Positions 41,943 to 50,270 of a DNA stretch of 53,771 nucleotides are shown here, one piece after another. The translations under genes were made by a program, and so were the position numbers. The notes beneath the pieces were generated by a model. That model searched no databases and had not been told where the DNA came from. It was given only the letters and a program-made list of their open reading frames with translations. This DNA is from Pseudomonas psychrophila HA-4. GTDB lineage: Bacteria; Pseudomonadota; Gammaproteobacteria; Pseudomonadales; Pseudomonadaceae. The stretch covers positions 1-53,771 of the forward strand of contig NZ_ALJC01000110.1 of the NCBI RefSeq assembly GCF_000282975.1, written 5' to 3'. The first letter of the stretch is position 1, and each line of letters begins with the position of its first letter.

Positions 41943-43852
41943 GTGAAGAGCTCTTAAGCAGTACCACTCGCATTGAACTGCTCAGCCCGCGTCTGGCTAA
42001 CCAGATTGCCGCGGGTGAAGTGGTTGAGCGCCCGGCATCGGTGATCAAAGAGTTGCTGGAAAACAGCCTCGATTCGGGTGCCAAACGCATAGATGTGGAC
42101 GTGGAGCAGGCCGGGATCAAGCTGCTGCGGGTGCGTGACGACGGCAGCGGTATTTCCAGCGACGACTTGCCGCTGGCGCTGGCGCGACACGCCACCAGCA
42201 AAATCCGTGACCTTGAAGACCTTGAACGGGTGATGAGCTTGGGCTTTCGCGGGGAGGCCTTGGCCTCCATCAGTTCGGTGGCCCGCCTTACCCTGACGTC
42301 GCGCACCCGTGGTGCCGATCAGGCTTGGCAGGTTGAAACCGAAGGCCGCGACATGGCACCCAGGGTTCAGCCCGCAGCGCACCCGGTCGGCACCTCGGTT
42401 GAAGTCCGTGACCTGTTTTTCAACACCCCGGCGCGGCGCAAATTTCTCAAAACCGAGAAAACCGAATTCGATCACCTGCAAGAAGTGATCAAGCGTTTGG
42501 CGCTTGCGCGGTTTGATGTGGCTTTTAATTTGCGCCACAACGGCAAAAGCATCCTCAATTTGCATGAGGCCCGTGACGATACGGCCCGCGCCCGGCGCGT
42601 GGCGGCGGTGTGCGGCCCAGCGTTTCTAGAGCAAGCGCTGCCGATTGAAGTGGAACGCAACGGTTTGCATTTGTGGGGTTGGGTTGGGTTGCCGACCTTT
42701 TCGCGCAGCCAGGCCGACTTGCAGTATTTCTATGTGAATGGCCGTGCGGTCCGCGACAAACTGGTGGCGCACGCGGTGCGTCAGGCTTATCGCGATGTGC
42801 TGTTCAATGGTCGGCACCCGACGTTTGTGCTGTTTTTTGAAGTGGACCCTTCGGTGGTCGACGTCAACGTTCACCCGACCAAACACGAAGTGCGCTTTCG
42901 TGATGGGCGCATGGTGCATGACTTTTTGTACGGCACCTTGCACCGCGCCTTGGGCGATGTGCGTCCCGAAAACCAGTTGGCGGCGCCCGCGCCCGTGCCA
43001 GGTGCGGAGCGCCCAACCGGCATAGACGCCGGCGAGTTCGGCCCGCAAGGCGAGATGCGCCTGGCCGCCCACCTGCTGGAGCAACCGCAGGCTGCGCCTG
43101 CACCACATGTACCTGGGTCTGGCGCCGGAGCGGGCTATCAGTCTTACTATCGCCCGCCGTCTTCGACACCGTCGGTGCCGACTGCTGAAGCTAAAAACGC
43201 CTACCGCGAGTTTTTTGCGCCACTGCCCGAGGCCAATGCGGCGCCGTTGCCTGACGGGCAGGGGGATATTCCACCACTGGGTTTTGCCCTGGCGCAGCTC
43301 AAGGGTATTTATATCCTTGCCGAAAACGCCCACGGGCTGGTGCTGGTAGACATGCACGCGGCCCACGAGCGGATCATGTACGAGCGCCTTAAAATCGCCA
43401 TGGCCAGCGAAGGTTTGAGTGGCCAGCCGCTGCTGGTGCCAGAGTCGATTGCGGTCAGTCAGCGTGAGGCCGATTGCGCCGAAGAGCACGCCGAATGGTT
43501 CCAGCGGCTGGGTTTCGAGTTGCAGCGTCTAGGCCCGGAAACCTTGGCTATTCGCCAGATTCCGGCATTGCTCAAGCAAGCTGAGGCGCAGCGCCTGGTG
43601 CATGACGTGCTGGCTGATTTGATGGAATACGGCACCAGTGACCGGATTCAGGCGCACCTCAACGAATTGCTCGGCACCATGGCGTGCCACGGCGCGATTC
43701 GGGCCAATCGCCGTTTGGCGGTGCCGGAAATGAACGGCTTGTTGCGTGACATGGAAAACACCGAGCGCAGCGGTCAGTGCAATCATGGTCGTCCGACCTG
43801 GACCCAAATGGGCCTGGACGACTTGGACAAACTCTTTTTGCGCGGTCGCTGA
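41939..43852 (+). CDS. mutL: DNA mismatch repair protein MutL
   Basis: A 637-residue matchmaker linking MutS to strand removal. The N-terminal GHKL ATPase is seen in IAAGEVVERPASVIKELLEN and in DDGSGI. A Pro/Ala-rich linker spans about 345-440. The C-terminal dimerisation domain carries DMHAAHERIMYE from Asp471. This fits the DQHA(X)2E(X)4E latent endonuclease motif with Met for Gln, so it is likely the nicking type of MutL. CNHGRP is near the end. It overlaps amiB (ATGA) and miaA (TGATG). Confidence 0.97.
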   Translation: MSEELLSSTTRIELLSPRLANQIAAGEVVERPASVIKELLENSLDSGAKRIDVDVEQAGIKLLRVRDDGSGISSDDLPLALARHATSKIRDLEDLERVMSLGFRGEALASISSVARLTLTSRTRGADQAWQVETEGRDMAPRVQPAAHPVGTSVEVRDLFFNTPARRKFLKTEKTEFDHLQEVIKRLALARFDVAFNLRHNGKSILNLHEARDDTARARRVAAVCGPAFLEQALPIEVERNGLHLWGWVGLPTFSRSQADLQYFYVNGRAVRDKLVAHAVRQAYRDVLFNGRHPTFVLFFEVDPSVVDVNVHPTKHEVRFRDGRMVHDFLYGTLHRALGDVRPENQLAAPAPVPGAERPTGIDAGEFGPQGEMRLAAHLLEQPQAAPAPHVPGSGAGAGYQSYYRPPSSTPSVPTAEAKNAYREFFAPLPEANAAPLPDGQGDIPPLGFALAQLKGIYILAENAHGLVLVDMHAAHERIMYERLKIAMASEGLSGQPLLVPESIAVSQREADCAEEHAEWFQRLGFELQRLGPETLAIRQIPALLKQAEAQRLVHDVLADLMEYGTSDRIQAHLNELLGTMACHGAIRANRRLAVPEMNGLLRDMENTERSGQCNHGRPTWTQMGLDDLDKLFLRGR

Positions 43853-44832
43853 TGACAGGTTCCAACGCTTTACCCCCGGCCATCTTTTTGATGGGGCCGA
43901 CGGCCGCAGGCAAAACCGACCTAGCGATTGAGCTGAGCAAGGTGCTGCCCTGTGAGCTGATCAGTGTCGATTCTGCGCTGGTGTATCGCGGCATGGACAT
44001 CGGCACGGCCAAGCCATCGAAGGATATTCTGGCAGCGCATCCGCATCAGTTAATCGACATCATCGACCCGGTCGAGAGCTATTCTGCGGCTGATTTTCGC
44101 CGTGACGCGCTTAAGGCCATGGCCGAAATCACCGCGCGGGGCAATATCCCGCTGCTGGTGGGCGGCACCATGCTTTATTACAAGGCGCTCCTTGACGGGC
44201 TGGCGGACATGCCAGCGGCTGACCCCCACGTGCGTGCGCAGCTTGAAGAAGAAGCTCAGCGCTTGGGCTGGCAAGCCCTGCACGATCAGTTGGCGGCCAT
44301 CGATCCGGAGTCTGCGGCGCGTATTCACCCTAATGATCCGCAGCGCCTCACCCGTGCGTTAGAGGTTTATCGGGTGAGTGGCATGAGCATGACGGCCCAT
44401 CGCCAAAAACAATCTGAGCAATCTACTAAAGCAGCAGCTTCTGGGCGGGGACAATTGCCCTATACTGTCGCGCAACTGGCCATCGCTCCGGCGAATCGGC
44501 AGGTGCTGCATGAAAGAATTGCACAAAGATTCGGGCAAATGCTGGAACAGGGATTCATTGACGAGGTCTTAGCCCTGCGTAATAGAAGTGACCTGCATGC
44601 CGGGTTGCCGTCTATACGTGCAGTGGGCTACCGCCAAGTCTGGGATTATCTGGACGGCAAGCTGACAGCGACCGAGATGCAGGAGCGCGGCATCATTGCT
44701 ACGCGCCAATTGGCTAAGCGTCAGTTCACCTGGTTACGCAGTTGGGATGATCTACATTGGCTAGACAGCCTGGACTGCGACAATCTGCCACGAACCTTGA
44801 AATACCTAAATTCGGTCTCCATATTGAGCTGA
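43852..44832 (+). CDS. miaA: tRNA dimethylallyltransferase
   Basis: A 326-residue enzyme that adds dimethylallyl to N6 of A37 in tRNAs reading U-starting codons. The P-loop GPTAAGKTDLAIELS is at about residues 15-29. Then come DSALVYRGMDIGTAKPS, GGTMLYYKALLDGL and TRQLAKRQFTWLR. The ATG shares a base with the mutL stop, so an upstream in-frame extension into mutL is not used. The 90 bases to hfq probably hold additional hfq promoters, but I cannot point to one confidently. Confidence 0.97.
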   Translation: MTGSNALPPAIFLMGPTAAGKTDLAIELSKVLPCELISVDSALVYRGMDIGTAKPSKDILAAHPHQLIDIIDPVESYSAADFRRDALKAMAEITARGNIPLLVGGTMLYYKALLDGLADMPAADPHVRAQLEEEAQRLGWQALHDQLAAIDPESAARIHPNDPQRLTRALEVYRVSGMSMTAHRQKQSEQSTKAAASGRGQLPYTVAQLAIAPANRQVLHERIAQRFGQMLEQGFIDEVLALRNRSDLHAGLPSIRAVGYRQVWDYLDGKLTATEMQERGIIATRQLAKRQFTWLRSWDDLHWLDSLDCDNLPRTLKYLNSVSILS

Positions 44833-44922
44833 GTCTTGGGAATTGCCGTCTATCCTATGGGTATGGCGACACCAGCCATCTAATTTTTGTTTCTATTTTT
44901 TATCCTTACAGGAGTGCGGCAT

Positions 44923-45183
44923 ATGTCAAAAGGGCATTCGCTACAAGACCCTTACTTGAATACTTTGCGTAAAGAGAAGGTTGGCGTTTCTATCTACTTG
45001 GTCAATGGGATCAAGCTGCAGGGGACTATCGAGTCCTTCGACCAGTTCGTTATCCTGCTGAAAAACACCGTCAGCCAAATGGTTTACAAACACGCTATCT
45101 CGACAGTAGTACCAGTGCGTCCAATTCGTTTGCCTAGCGCAACTGAATCGGAACTGGCAGACGCTGAACCAGGTAACGCCTGA
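44923..45183 (+). CDS. hfq: RNA chaperone Hfq
   Basis: An 86-residue Sm-like protein forming a hexamer that pairs small RNAs with mRNAs and, in Pseudomonas, works with Crc in catabolite repression. The Sm1 motif (KVGVSIYLVNGIKLQGTIESF) and Sm2 motif (YKHAISTVVP) are intact. The C-terminal tail is short, as usual for Pseudomonas. AGGAGTG precedes the ATG. It stands between miaA and hflX, the standard arrangement. Confidence 0.99.
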   Translation: MSKGHSLQDPYLNTLRKEKVGVSIYLVNGIKLQGTIESFDQFVILLKNTVSQMVYKHAISTVVPVRPIRLPSATESELADAEPGNA

Positions 45184-45195
45184 TAGGAGTCTGCT

Positions 45196-46497
45196 TTGTT
45201 CTTTGAGCGCCACGGTGGTGGTGAGCGAGCGATCCTCGTTCACTTGGAAGGTCAGGACCCTGAGGCGCGCGAAGATCCGCAGGAGTTTCAGGAATTAGCT
45301 GTATCGGCTGGCGCCGAGACCGTCGCGTTTTTTAACGTGCCGCGTCATCGGCCATCGGCCAAGTACCTGATTGGCAGTGGCAAGGTCGAGGAGTTACGCG
45401 ACCTGGTCAAGGCCGAGAAGGTCGATATTGTGATTTTCAATCACGTCCTCACGCCCAGTCAGGAGCGTAACCTCGAACGTGTTTTCGAGTGCCGCGTGCT
45501 TGACCGTACCGGGCTGATTCTCGACATCTTCGCTCAACGCGCCCGTACCCATGAAGGTAAGCTGCAAGTCGAACTGGCTCAGCTTGACCACATGAGCACG
45601 CGTCTTGTGCGTGGCTGGACTCACCTTGAGCGTCAAGGTGGCGGCATTGGTATGCGCGGGCCGGGTGAAACCCAGCTCGAAACCGACCGCCGTCTGTTGC
45701 GTATCCGCATCAGTCAGATCAAGGCACGCCTGAAAAAAGTCCGCAGTCAACGTGAGCAATCCCGTAGAGGGCGCCAGCGCGCCGACATTCCTACGGTGTC
45801 GCTGGTGGGGTACACCAACGCCGGCAAATCCACGTTGTTCAATGCGGTCACCGGCTCTGATGTCTTCGCCGCTGACCAATTGTTCGCCACGCTCGACCCG
45901 ACCTTGCGCCGCCTTGATCTGGGCGACCTAGGGCCGATTGTGCTGGCCGATACCGTGGGCTTTATTCGTCATCTTCCGCACAAGCTTGTTGAAGCATTTC
46001 GGTCTACGCTCGAAGAGTCGAGTAACTCTGACTTGCTGCTGCACGTGATCGATGCGCACGAGCCTGAGCGCATGCAGCAGATCGAACAAGTGATGGTGGT
46101 GTTGGGCGAAATTGGTGCCCAGGACTTGCCGATCCTAGAGGTCTACAACAAAATCGATTTGATTGAAGGTGTAGAACCGCAGATCCAGCGCGATGCCGAT
46201 GGCAAACCGCAGCGAGTCTGGTTGTCGGCCCGTGAAGGTCAAGGGTTGGAGTTGCTTGAGCAAGCTATCGCCGAGTTGCTGGGTAACGATTTGTTCGTCG
46301 GGACCTTGCGCTTGCCGCAGCGTTTTGCTCGACTGCGTGCACAATTCTTCGAACTGGGAGTTGTGCAAAAGGAACAGCATGACGATGAGGGAGCCAGTTT
46401 GTTGGACGTACGCCTGCCGCGTTCCGAGCTAAATCGCTTGGTCAGCCGTGAAGGGATGCAGCCGCTGGAATTCATCGAAGAACACACTTTGCAATAA
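45196..46497 (+). CDS. hflX: ribosome-splitting GTPase HflX
   Basis: A 433-residue GTPase that dissociates stalled 70S ribosomes. The HflX N-terminal domain (about 15-110) is followed by a coiled region (QIKARLKKVRSQREQSRRGR). The G domain has VGYTNAGKSTLFN (G1), DTVGFIRHLP (G3) and NKIDLI (G4). It starts at TTG (45196), with AGGAG ten bases before. It lies 12 bases after hfq. Confidence 0.97.
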   Translation: MFFERHGGGERAILVHLEGQDPEAREDPQEFQELAVSAGAETVAFFNVPRHRPSAKYLIGSGKVEELRDLVKAEKVDIVIFNHVLTPSQERNLERVFECRVLDRTGLILDIFAQRARTHEGKLQVELAQLDHMSTRLVRGWTHLERQGGGIGMRGPGETQLETDRRLLRIRISQIKARLKKVRSQREQSRRGRQRADIPTVSLVGYTNAGKSTLFNAVTGSDVFAADQLFATLDPTLRRLDLGDLGPIVLADTVGFIRHLPHKLVEAFRSTLEESSNSDLLLHVIDAHEPERMQQIEQVMVVLGEIGAQDLPILEVYNKIDLIEGVEPQIQRDADGKPQRVWLSAREGQGLELLEQAIAELLGNDLFVGTLRLPQRFARLRAQFFELGVVQKEQHDDEGASLLDVRLPRSELNRLVSREGMQPLEFIEEHTLQ

Positions 46498-46593
46498 AAG
46501 CCTCGCAAAGCGGCTGTGCCGCTGTGATAGGCATTCTGTAGCATTGGTCGGCGCGCCGTGGGCGCGTCTTTGCTTTATCAGATGGAGAGCGCT

Positions 46594-47775
46594 ATGGCTT
46601 GGAATGAGCCGGGTGGCAACTCGAATAATCAAGATCCCTGGGGTAGCAAACGCCCTAAAAATGGCGACCGCAAGGGGCCACCAGATCTCGACGAGGCCTT
46701 CCGAAAGCTACAGGAAAGCCTGAATGGGTTGTTCGGTGGTGGAAAAAAACGTACTGGCGGTAGTGGCAACGAAGGCGGCCCAAGCGGTAAGGGTGCTGGC
46801 TTCGGTTTGCTCGGTATCGGTTTGGTCGTGTTGGCAGCCGCGTGGCTGTACAGCGCGGTATATGTAGTCGACGAACAGGAGCAAGCCGTGGTGCTGCGCC
46901 TGGGCAAGTACTACGAAACCGTAGGACCGGGTCTGAACATCTACTTACCTCCGTTCGATAAAAAGTACATGGAAAACGTGACGCGTGAGCGTGCGTACAC
47001 CAAGCAGGGTCAGATGCTCACTGAAGACGAAAACATCGTCGAAGTGCCGCTGACCGTGCAGTACAAGATCAGCAACCTGCGCGACTTCGTGCTCAACGTT
47101 GATCAACCGGAAGTCAGCCTGCAACAAGCCACCGACAGCGCCTTGCGCCACGTCGTGGGCTCCACTTCGATGGATCAGGTGCTGACCGATGGTCGTGAAC
47201 AAATGGCTGTAGACGTCAAGGAGCGCTTGCAGCGTTTCCTCGATACCTACAAAACCGGTATCACTGTGACTCAGGTCAACGTACAAAACGCTGCGGCACC
47301 GCGTGAAGTGCAGGAAGCCTTTGATGATGTGATCCGTGCCCGTGAAGACGAGCAGCGTGCCCGCAACCAGGCCGAAGGCTACGCCAATGGCGTGGTGCCG
47401 GAAGCCCGTGGTCAGGCTCAGCGCATCATCGAAGATGCCAACGGCTACCGTGATGAAGTGGTTTCTCGCGCCAAGGGTGAAGCCGACCGCTTTACCAAGC
47501 TGGTGGCCGAGTACCGCAAAAATCCTGAAGTGACCCGTGACCGTCTGTACTTGGACACCATGCAGGAAGTCTTCAGCAACACCAGCAAAGTACTCGTGAC
47601 CGGTAACAAAAACGGCCAGAGCAACCTGCTGTACTTGCCGTTGGACAAAATGATCGAAGGCCGTAATGGCAGCACCCCGGCAACGGGTTCGGCAGCTGCG
47701 GCGAGCGCCAATGATTCAAGCTCGCACATCAACACGGATCTGCCGACACCACCGCGTACCAGGGAGAGTCGCTGA
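46594..47775 (+). CDS. hflK: FtsH modulator HflK
   Basis: A 393-residue SPFH (stomatin/prohibitin) membrane protein that forms the HflKC cage around the FtsH protease. A Gly- and Asn-rich N-terminus carries the usual WNEPGG and NNQDPWG motifs. The transmembrane helix is at about 70-92, then the SPFH domain, and a long Ala/Arg/Glu helix (AREDEQRARNQAEGYANGVV). The tail is Ser/Ala rich. GGAGAG precedes the ATG. Its TGA overlaps the hflC ATG. Confidence 0.97.
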   Translation: MAWNEPGGNSNNQDPWGSKRPKNGDRKGPPDLDEAFRKLQESLNGLFGGGKKRTGGSGNEGGPSGKGAGFGLLGIGLVVLAAAWLYSAVYVVDEQEQAVVLRLGKYYETVGPGLNIYLPPFDKKYMENVTRERAYTKQGQMLTEDENIVEVPLTVQYKISNLRDFVLNVDQPEVSLQQATDSALRHVVGSTSMDQVLTDGREQMAVDVKERLQRFLDTYKTGITVTQVNVQNAAAPREVQEAFDDVIRAREDEQRARNQAEGYANGVVPEARGQAQRIIEDANGYRDEVVSRAKGEADRFTKLVAEYRKNPEVTRDRLYLDTMQEVFSNTSKVLVTGNKNGQSNLLYLPLDKMIEGRNGSTPATGSAAAASANDSSSHINTDLPTPPRTRESR

Positions 47776-48653
47776 TGAGCAATAAATCGCTGATCGCCCT
47801 TATTGTTGCCGTTGTCGTGGCGATCGTTGCCTGGAACAGCTTCTACATCGTCTCGCAAACTGAGCGTGCAGTGCTGTTGCGCTTCGGCCGTGTGGTTCAG
47901 GCGGATGTTCAGCCGGGCCTGCACGTGAAAATTCCTTATGTTAACCAGGTGCGCAAGTTCGACGCCCGCCTGATGACGCTGGATGCGCCGACTCAGCGTT
48001 TTCTGACGCTGGAAAAGAAAGCGGTCATGGTTGATGCCTTCGCCAAGTGGCGTGTGAAAGATGCCGAGCGCTTCTACACCGCAACGTCGGGCATGAAGCA
48101 GATTGCTGACGAGCGCTTGTCGCGTCGTCTGGAGTCTGGCCTGCGTGACCAGTTCGGTAAGCGCACCTTGCACGAAGTGGTGTCGGGTGAGCGTGATGCA
48201 CTGATGGCTGACATCACCGCATCGCTGAACAAAATGGCTGAGAAAGAGCTGGGTATCGAAGTGGTCGACGTTCGCGTCAAGGCCATTGACCTGCCTAAAG
48301 AAGTAAACCGCAGCGTTTTCGAACGTATGAGCACCGAGCGTGAGCGTGAAGCACGTGAGCATCGGGCCAAGGGTAACGAACTGGCAGAAGGCATTCGTGC
48401 TGACGCCGACCGTCAACGTCGTGTTCTGGTGGCCGAGGCTTATCGCCAGTCCGAAGAAGCACGCGGTGATGGTGATGCCCAGGCTGCTGCGATTTACGCC
48501 AAGGCTTACGGTCAGGACCAAGAGTTCTACAAGTTCTATCGCAGCCTGCGCGCTTACCGCGAAAGCTTTGCGAACAAGAGCGATGTACTGGTCCTAGACC
48601 CAAGCAGCGACTTTTTCCGCTACCTGGAAAAGTCCAAGCCTGCACAGCAGTAA
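47775..48653 (+). CDS. hflC: FtsH modulator HflC
   Basis: A 292-residue partner of HflK. The N-terminal transmembrane helix (about 6-24) is followed by the SPFH domain (SQTERAVLLRFGRVVQADVQ, KFDARLMTLDAPTQRFLT) and a helical region (FERMSTEREREAREHRAKGN). It is translationally coupled to hflK (TGATG). It is the last gene of the nnrD-to-hflC cluster. A REP and a structured non-coding region follow. Confidence 0.97.
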   Translation: MSNKSLIALIVAVVVAIVAWNSFYIVSQTERAVLLRFGRVVQADVQPGLHVKIPYVNQVRKFDARLMTLDAPTQRFLTLEKKAVMVDAFAKWRVKDAERFYTATSGMKQIADERLSRRLESGLRDQFGKRTLHEVVSGERDALMADITASLNKMAEKELGIEVVDVRVKAIDLPKEVNRSVFERMSTEREREAREHRAKGNELAEGIRADADRQRRVLVAEAYRQSEEARGDGDAQAAAIYAKAYGQDQEFYKFYRSLRAYRESFANKSDVLVLDPSSDFFRYLEKSKPAQQ

Positions 48654-48675
48654 AAGGAGCGGCTCCCTTCCGCTT

Positions 48676-48740
48676 CTGTAGGAACAAGCTCGCTCGCGAT
48701 CTTTTGAGTGTTAAAAGATCGCGAACAAGCGCTGCTACAG
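48676..48740. repeat. REP palindrome after hflC
   Basis: The CTGTAG arm (48676) and CTACAG arm (48740) contain the shared GCTCGCTCGCGATCTTTTGA motif family in inverted orientation relative to the other copies. The pairing is imperfect. Confidence 0.7.
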
Positions 48741-48826
48741 AGGTTTTGGGAGCATGCATTCACTCCGCCGGGCGGGCAAATTGCCTCGCGGGGTGATCCT
48801 TTTATAAAACGTGTGTATGATGCGGC

Positions 48827-48850
48827 AGCCGGGAAATTCCCGGCTTTTTT
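48827..48850 (+). terminator. intrinsic terminator downstream of hflC
   Basis: AGCCGGGAA and TTCCCGGCT form a perfect GC-rich stem running directly into a T tract (48844-48850). It probably ends the hflXKC transcripts. It also begins within a few bases of where a transcript from the TATGAT element would start. Confidence 0.85.
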
Positions 48851-48916
48851 GCGTCTGCATGTTTGATTGACCGAATGGCTGTTACAGCGTCGGCAGATTT
48901 TTCGAGGAATGTGCTG

Positions 48917-48938
48917 AGCCTGTCATTCAGGCTTTTTT
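48917..48938 (+). terminator. second intrinsic terminator, upstream of hisZ
   Basis: AGCCTG, TCATT loop, CAGGCT, then TTTTT. It lies 88 bases before the hisZ ATG on the same strand, so it acts either as a second hflC terminator, an attenuator of hisZ, or the 3' end of a small RNA. Confidence 0.8.
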
Positions 48939-49025
48939 GCTGTGCGCGCTGAAGACACAGCCACGTTCTGCTTTACTCAAGGCTCGCCTGCTGGCTGGCC
49001 GCCCGGATCATAGGGGAATGGCGTA

Positions 49026-50213
49026 ATGGCAACGGTAGACCGCTGGCTTCTGCCAGATGGCATCGAAGAAGTACTTCCACCTGAAGCAGCCCGCATTGAA
49101 GTCGCGCGGCGTCAGGTGTTGGATCTGTTCCAGAGCTGGGGCTATGAGTTCGTCGTCACCCCGCATATCGAATACCTGGAGTCCTTGCTAACAGGAGCTG
49201 GCCAGGATCTCGACTTGCGGACCTTCAAGGTTATTGACCCGAAAACGGGTCGCCAGATGGGTTTTCGTGCCGACATAACGCCGCAAGTGGCGCGCATCGA
49301 TGCGCACACCTTGCGTCGCGAAGGTCCGAGCCGTCTGTGCTACGCCGGTAGCGTGCTGCATGCTCAGCCGCGCGCGTTGTCATCCTCGCGTAGCCCGATC
49401 CAGTTGGGTGCCGAGTTGTATGGCGATGCAAGCCCGAGCAGCGACGTAGAAGTCATCAGCCTGATGCTGGCGATGTTGCAACTGGCCGATGTGCCGGATG
49501 TACATATGGACCTTGGGCATGTAGGCATTTACCGTGGGCTGGCCCGTGCGGCCAACCTGTCGGTTGAAGTGGAACAACAATTGTTCGACGCCCTGCAACG
49601 TAAGGCGATCGACGAAGTAACGGCCTTGACCGAAGGCTTGCCGGCTGATTTGGCAGGCATGCTCCAGGCATTGGTTGGATTGTGTGGCGGCCGCGAAGTG
49701 CTGGTTGCTGCGCGTGAGCGTCTGGCCAAGGCTCCGGCCCCGGTTCTGGCGGCTCTGGACGACTTGCTGGCAATTGCCGAGCGGTTGTCTGTGCGTTTTC
49801 CGCAGTTGCCGCTGTATTTTGACCTGGGTGAGTTGCGTGGGTATCACTACCACACAGGTGTGGTGTTTGCGGTTTTTGTACCGGGCGTTGGAGATTCCAT
49901 CGCTCAGGGCGGTCGTTATGACGACATCGGTGCTGTGTTCGGGCGTGCCCGTCCGGCGACCGGCTTTTCGACCGATTTGAAAACCCTGGTGACCCTGGGG
50001 CGTGCTGAAGTCGAGTTACCGTCTGGCGGTATCTGGATGCCTGACAGCACAGATGCGGCACTCTGGCAGCAGGTTTGCCAGCTTCGCAGTGAAGGTCAGC
50101 GTGTGGTTCAGGCATTGCCTGGGCAGCCACAAGCCGCCGCCCGTGACGCGGACTGCGACCGCCAATTGATTCAGCAGAACGGCTTGTGGCAAGTAGTGCC
50201 GCTGGTTTCTTGA
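49026..50213 (+). CDS. hisZ: ATP phosphoribosyltransferase regulatory subunit HisZ
   Basis: A 395-residue paralogue of histidyl-tRNA synthetase that activates the short form of HisG in histidine synthesis. The class II core is visible (WLLPDGIEEVLPPEAARIE, FRADITPQVARIDAH, GAELYGDASPSSDVEVI, RYDDIGAVFGRARPATGFS). The anticodon-binding domain is reduced, as expected for HisZ. The ATG follows AGGGGAATGGCGTA. The location between hflC and purA is conserved. purA follows after 57 bases, probably on the same transcript. Confidence 0.95.
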   Translation: MATVDRWLLPDGIEEVLPPEAARIEVARRQVLDLFQSWGYEFVVTPHIEYLESLLTGAGQDLDLRTFKVIDPKTGRQMGFRADITPQVARIDAHTLRREGPSRLCYAGSVLHAQPRALSSSRSPIQLGAELYGDASPSSDVEVISLMLAMLQLADVPDVHMDLGHVGIYRGLARAANLSVEVEQQLFDALQRKAIDEVTALTEGLPADLAGMLQALVGLCGGREVLVAARERLAKAPAPVLAALDDLLAIAERLSVRFPQLPLYFDLGELRGYHYHTGVVFAVFVPGVGDSIAQGGRYDDIGAVFGRARPATGFSTDLKTLVTLGRAEVELPSGGIWMPDSTDAALWQQVCQLRSEGQRVVQALPGQPQAAARDADCDRQLIQQNGLWQVVPLVS

Positions 50214-50270
50214 GTTTTCCTGCCGGCGGTTGTTGCCGGCACCAAGTTTGCGCGAATGAGGACAAGTGTT

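Larger units (their letters stand above)
48741..49025 (+). promoter_or_regulatory. structured leader region of hisZ-purA, no gene seen
   Basis: In order: a 9-base stem TCACTCCGC (48760-48768) with GCGGGGTGA (48788-48796), one G-U pair; a possible -10 TATGAT at 48816-48821 with a poor -35; and two intrinsic terminators (listed separately). No reading frame of useful length is present on either strand. From memory, P. aeruginosa has a DUF2065 gene here (PA4940), which is missing. Confidence 0.5.
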
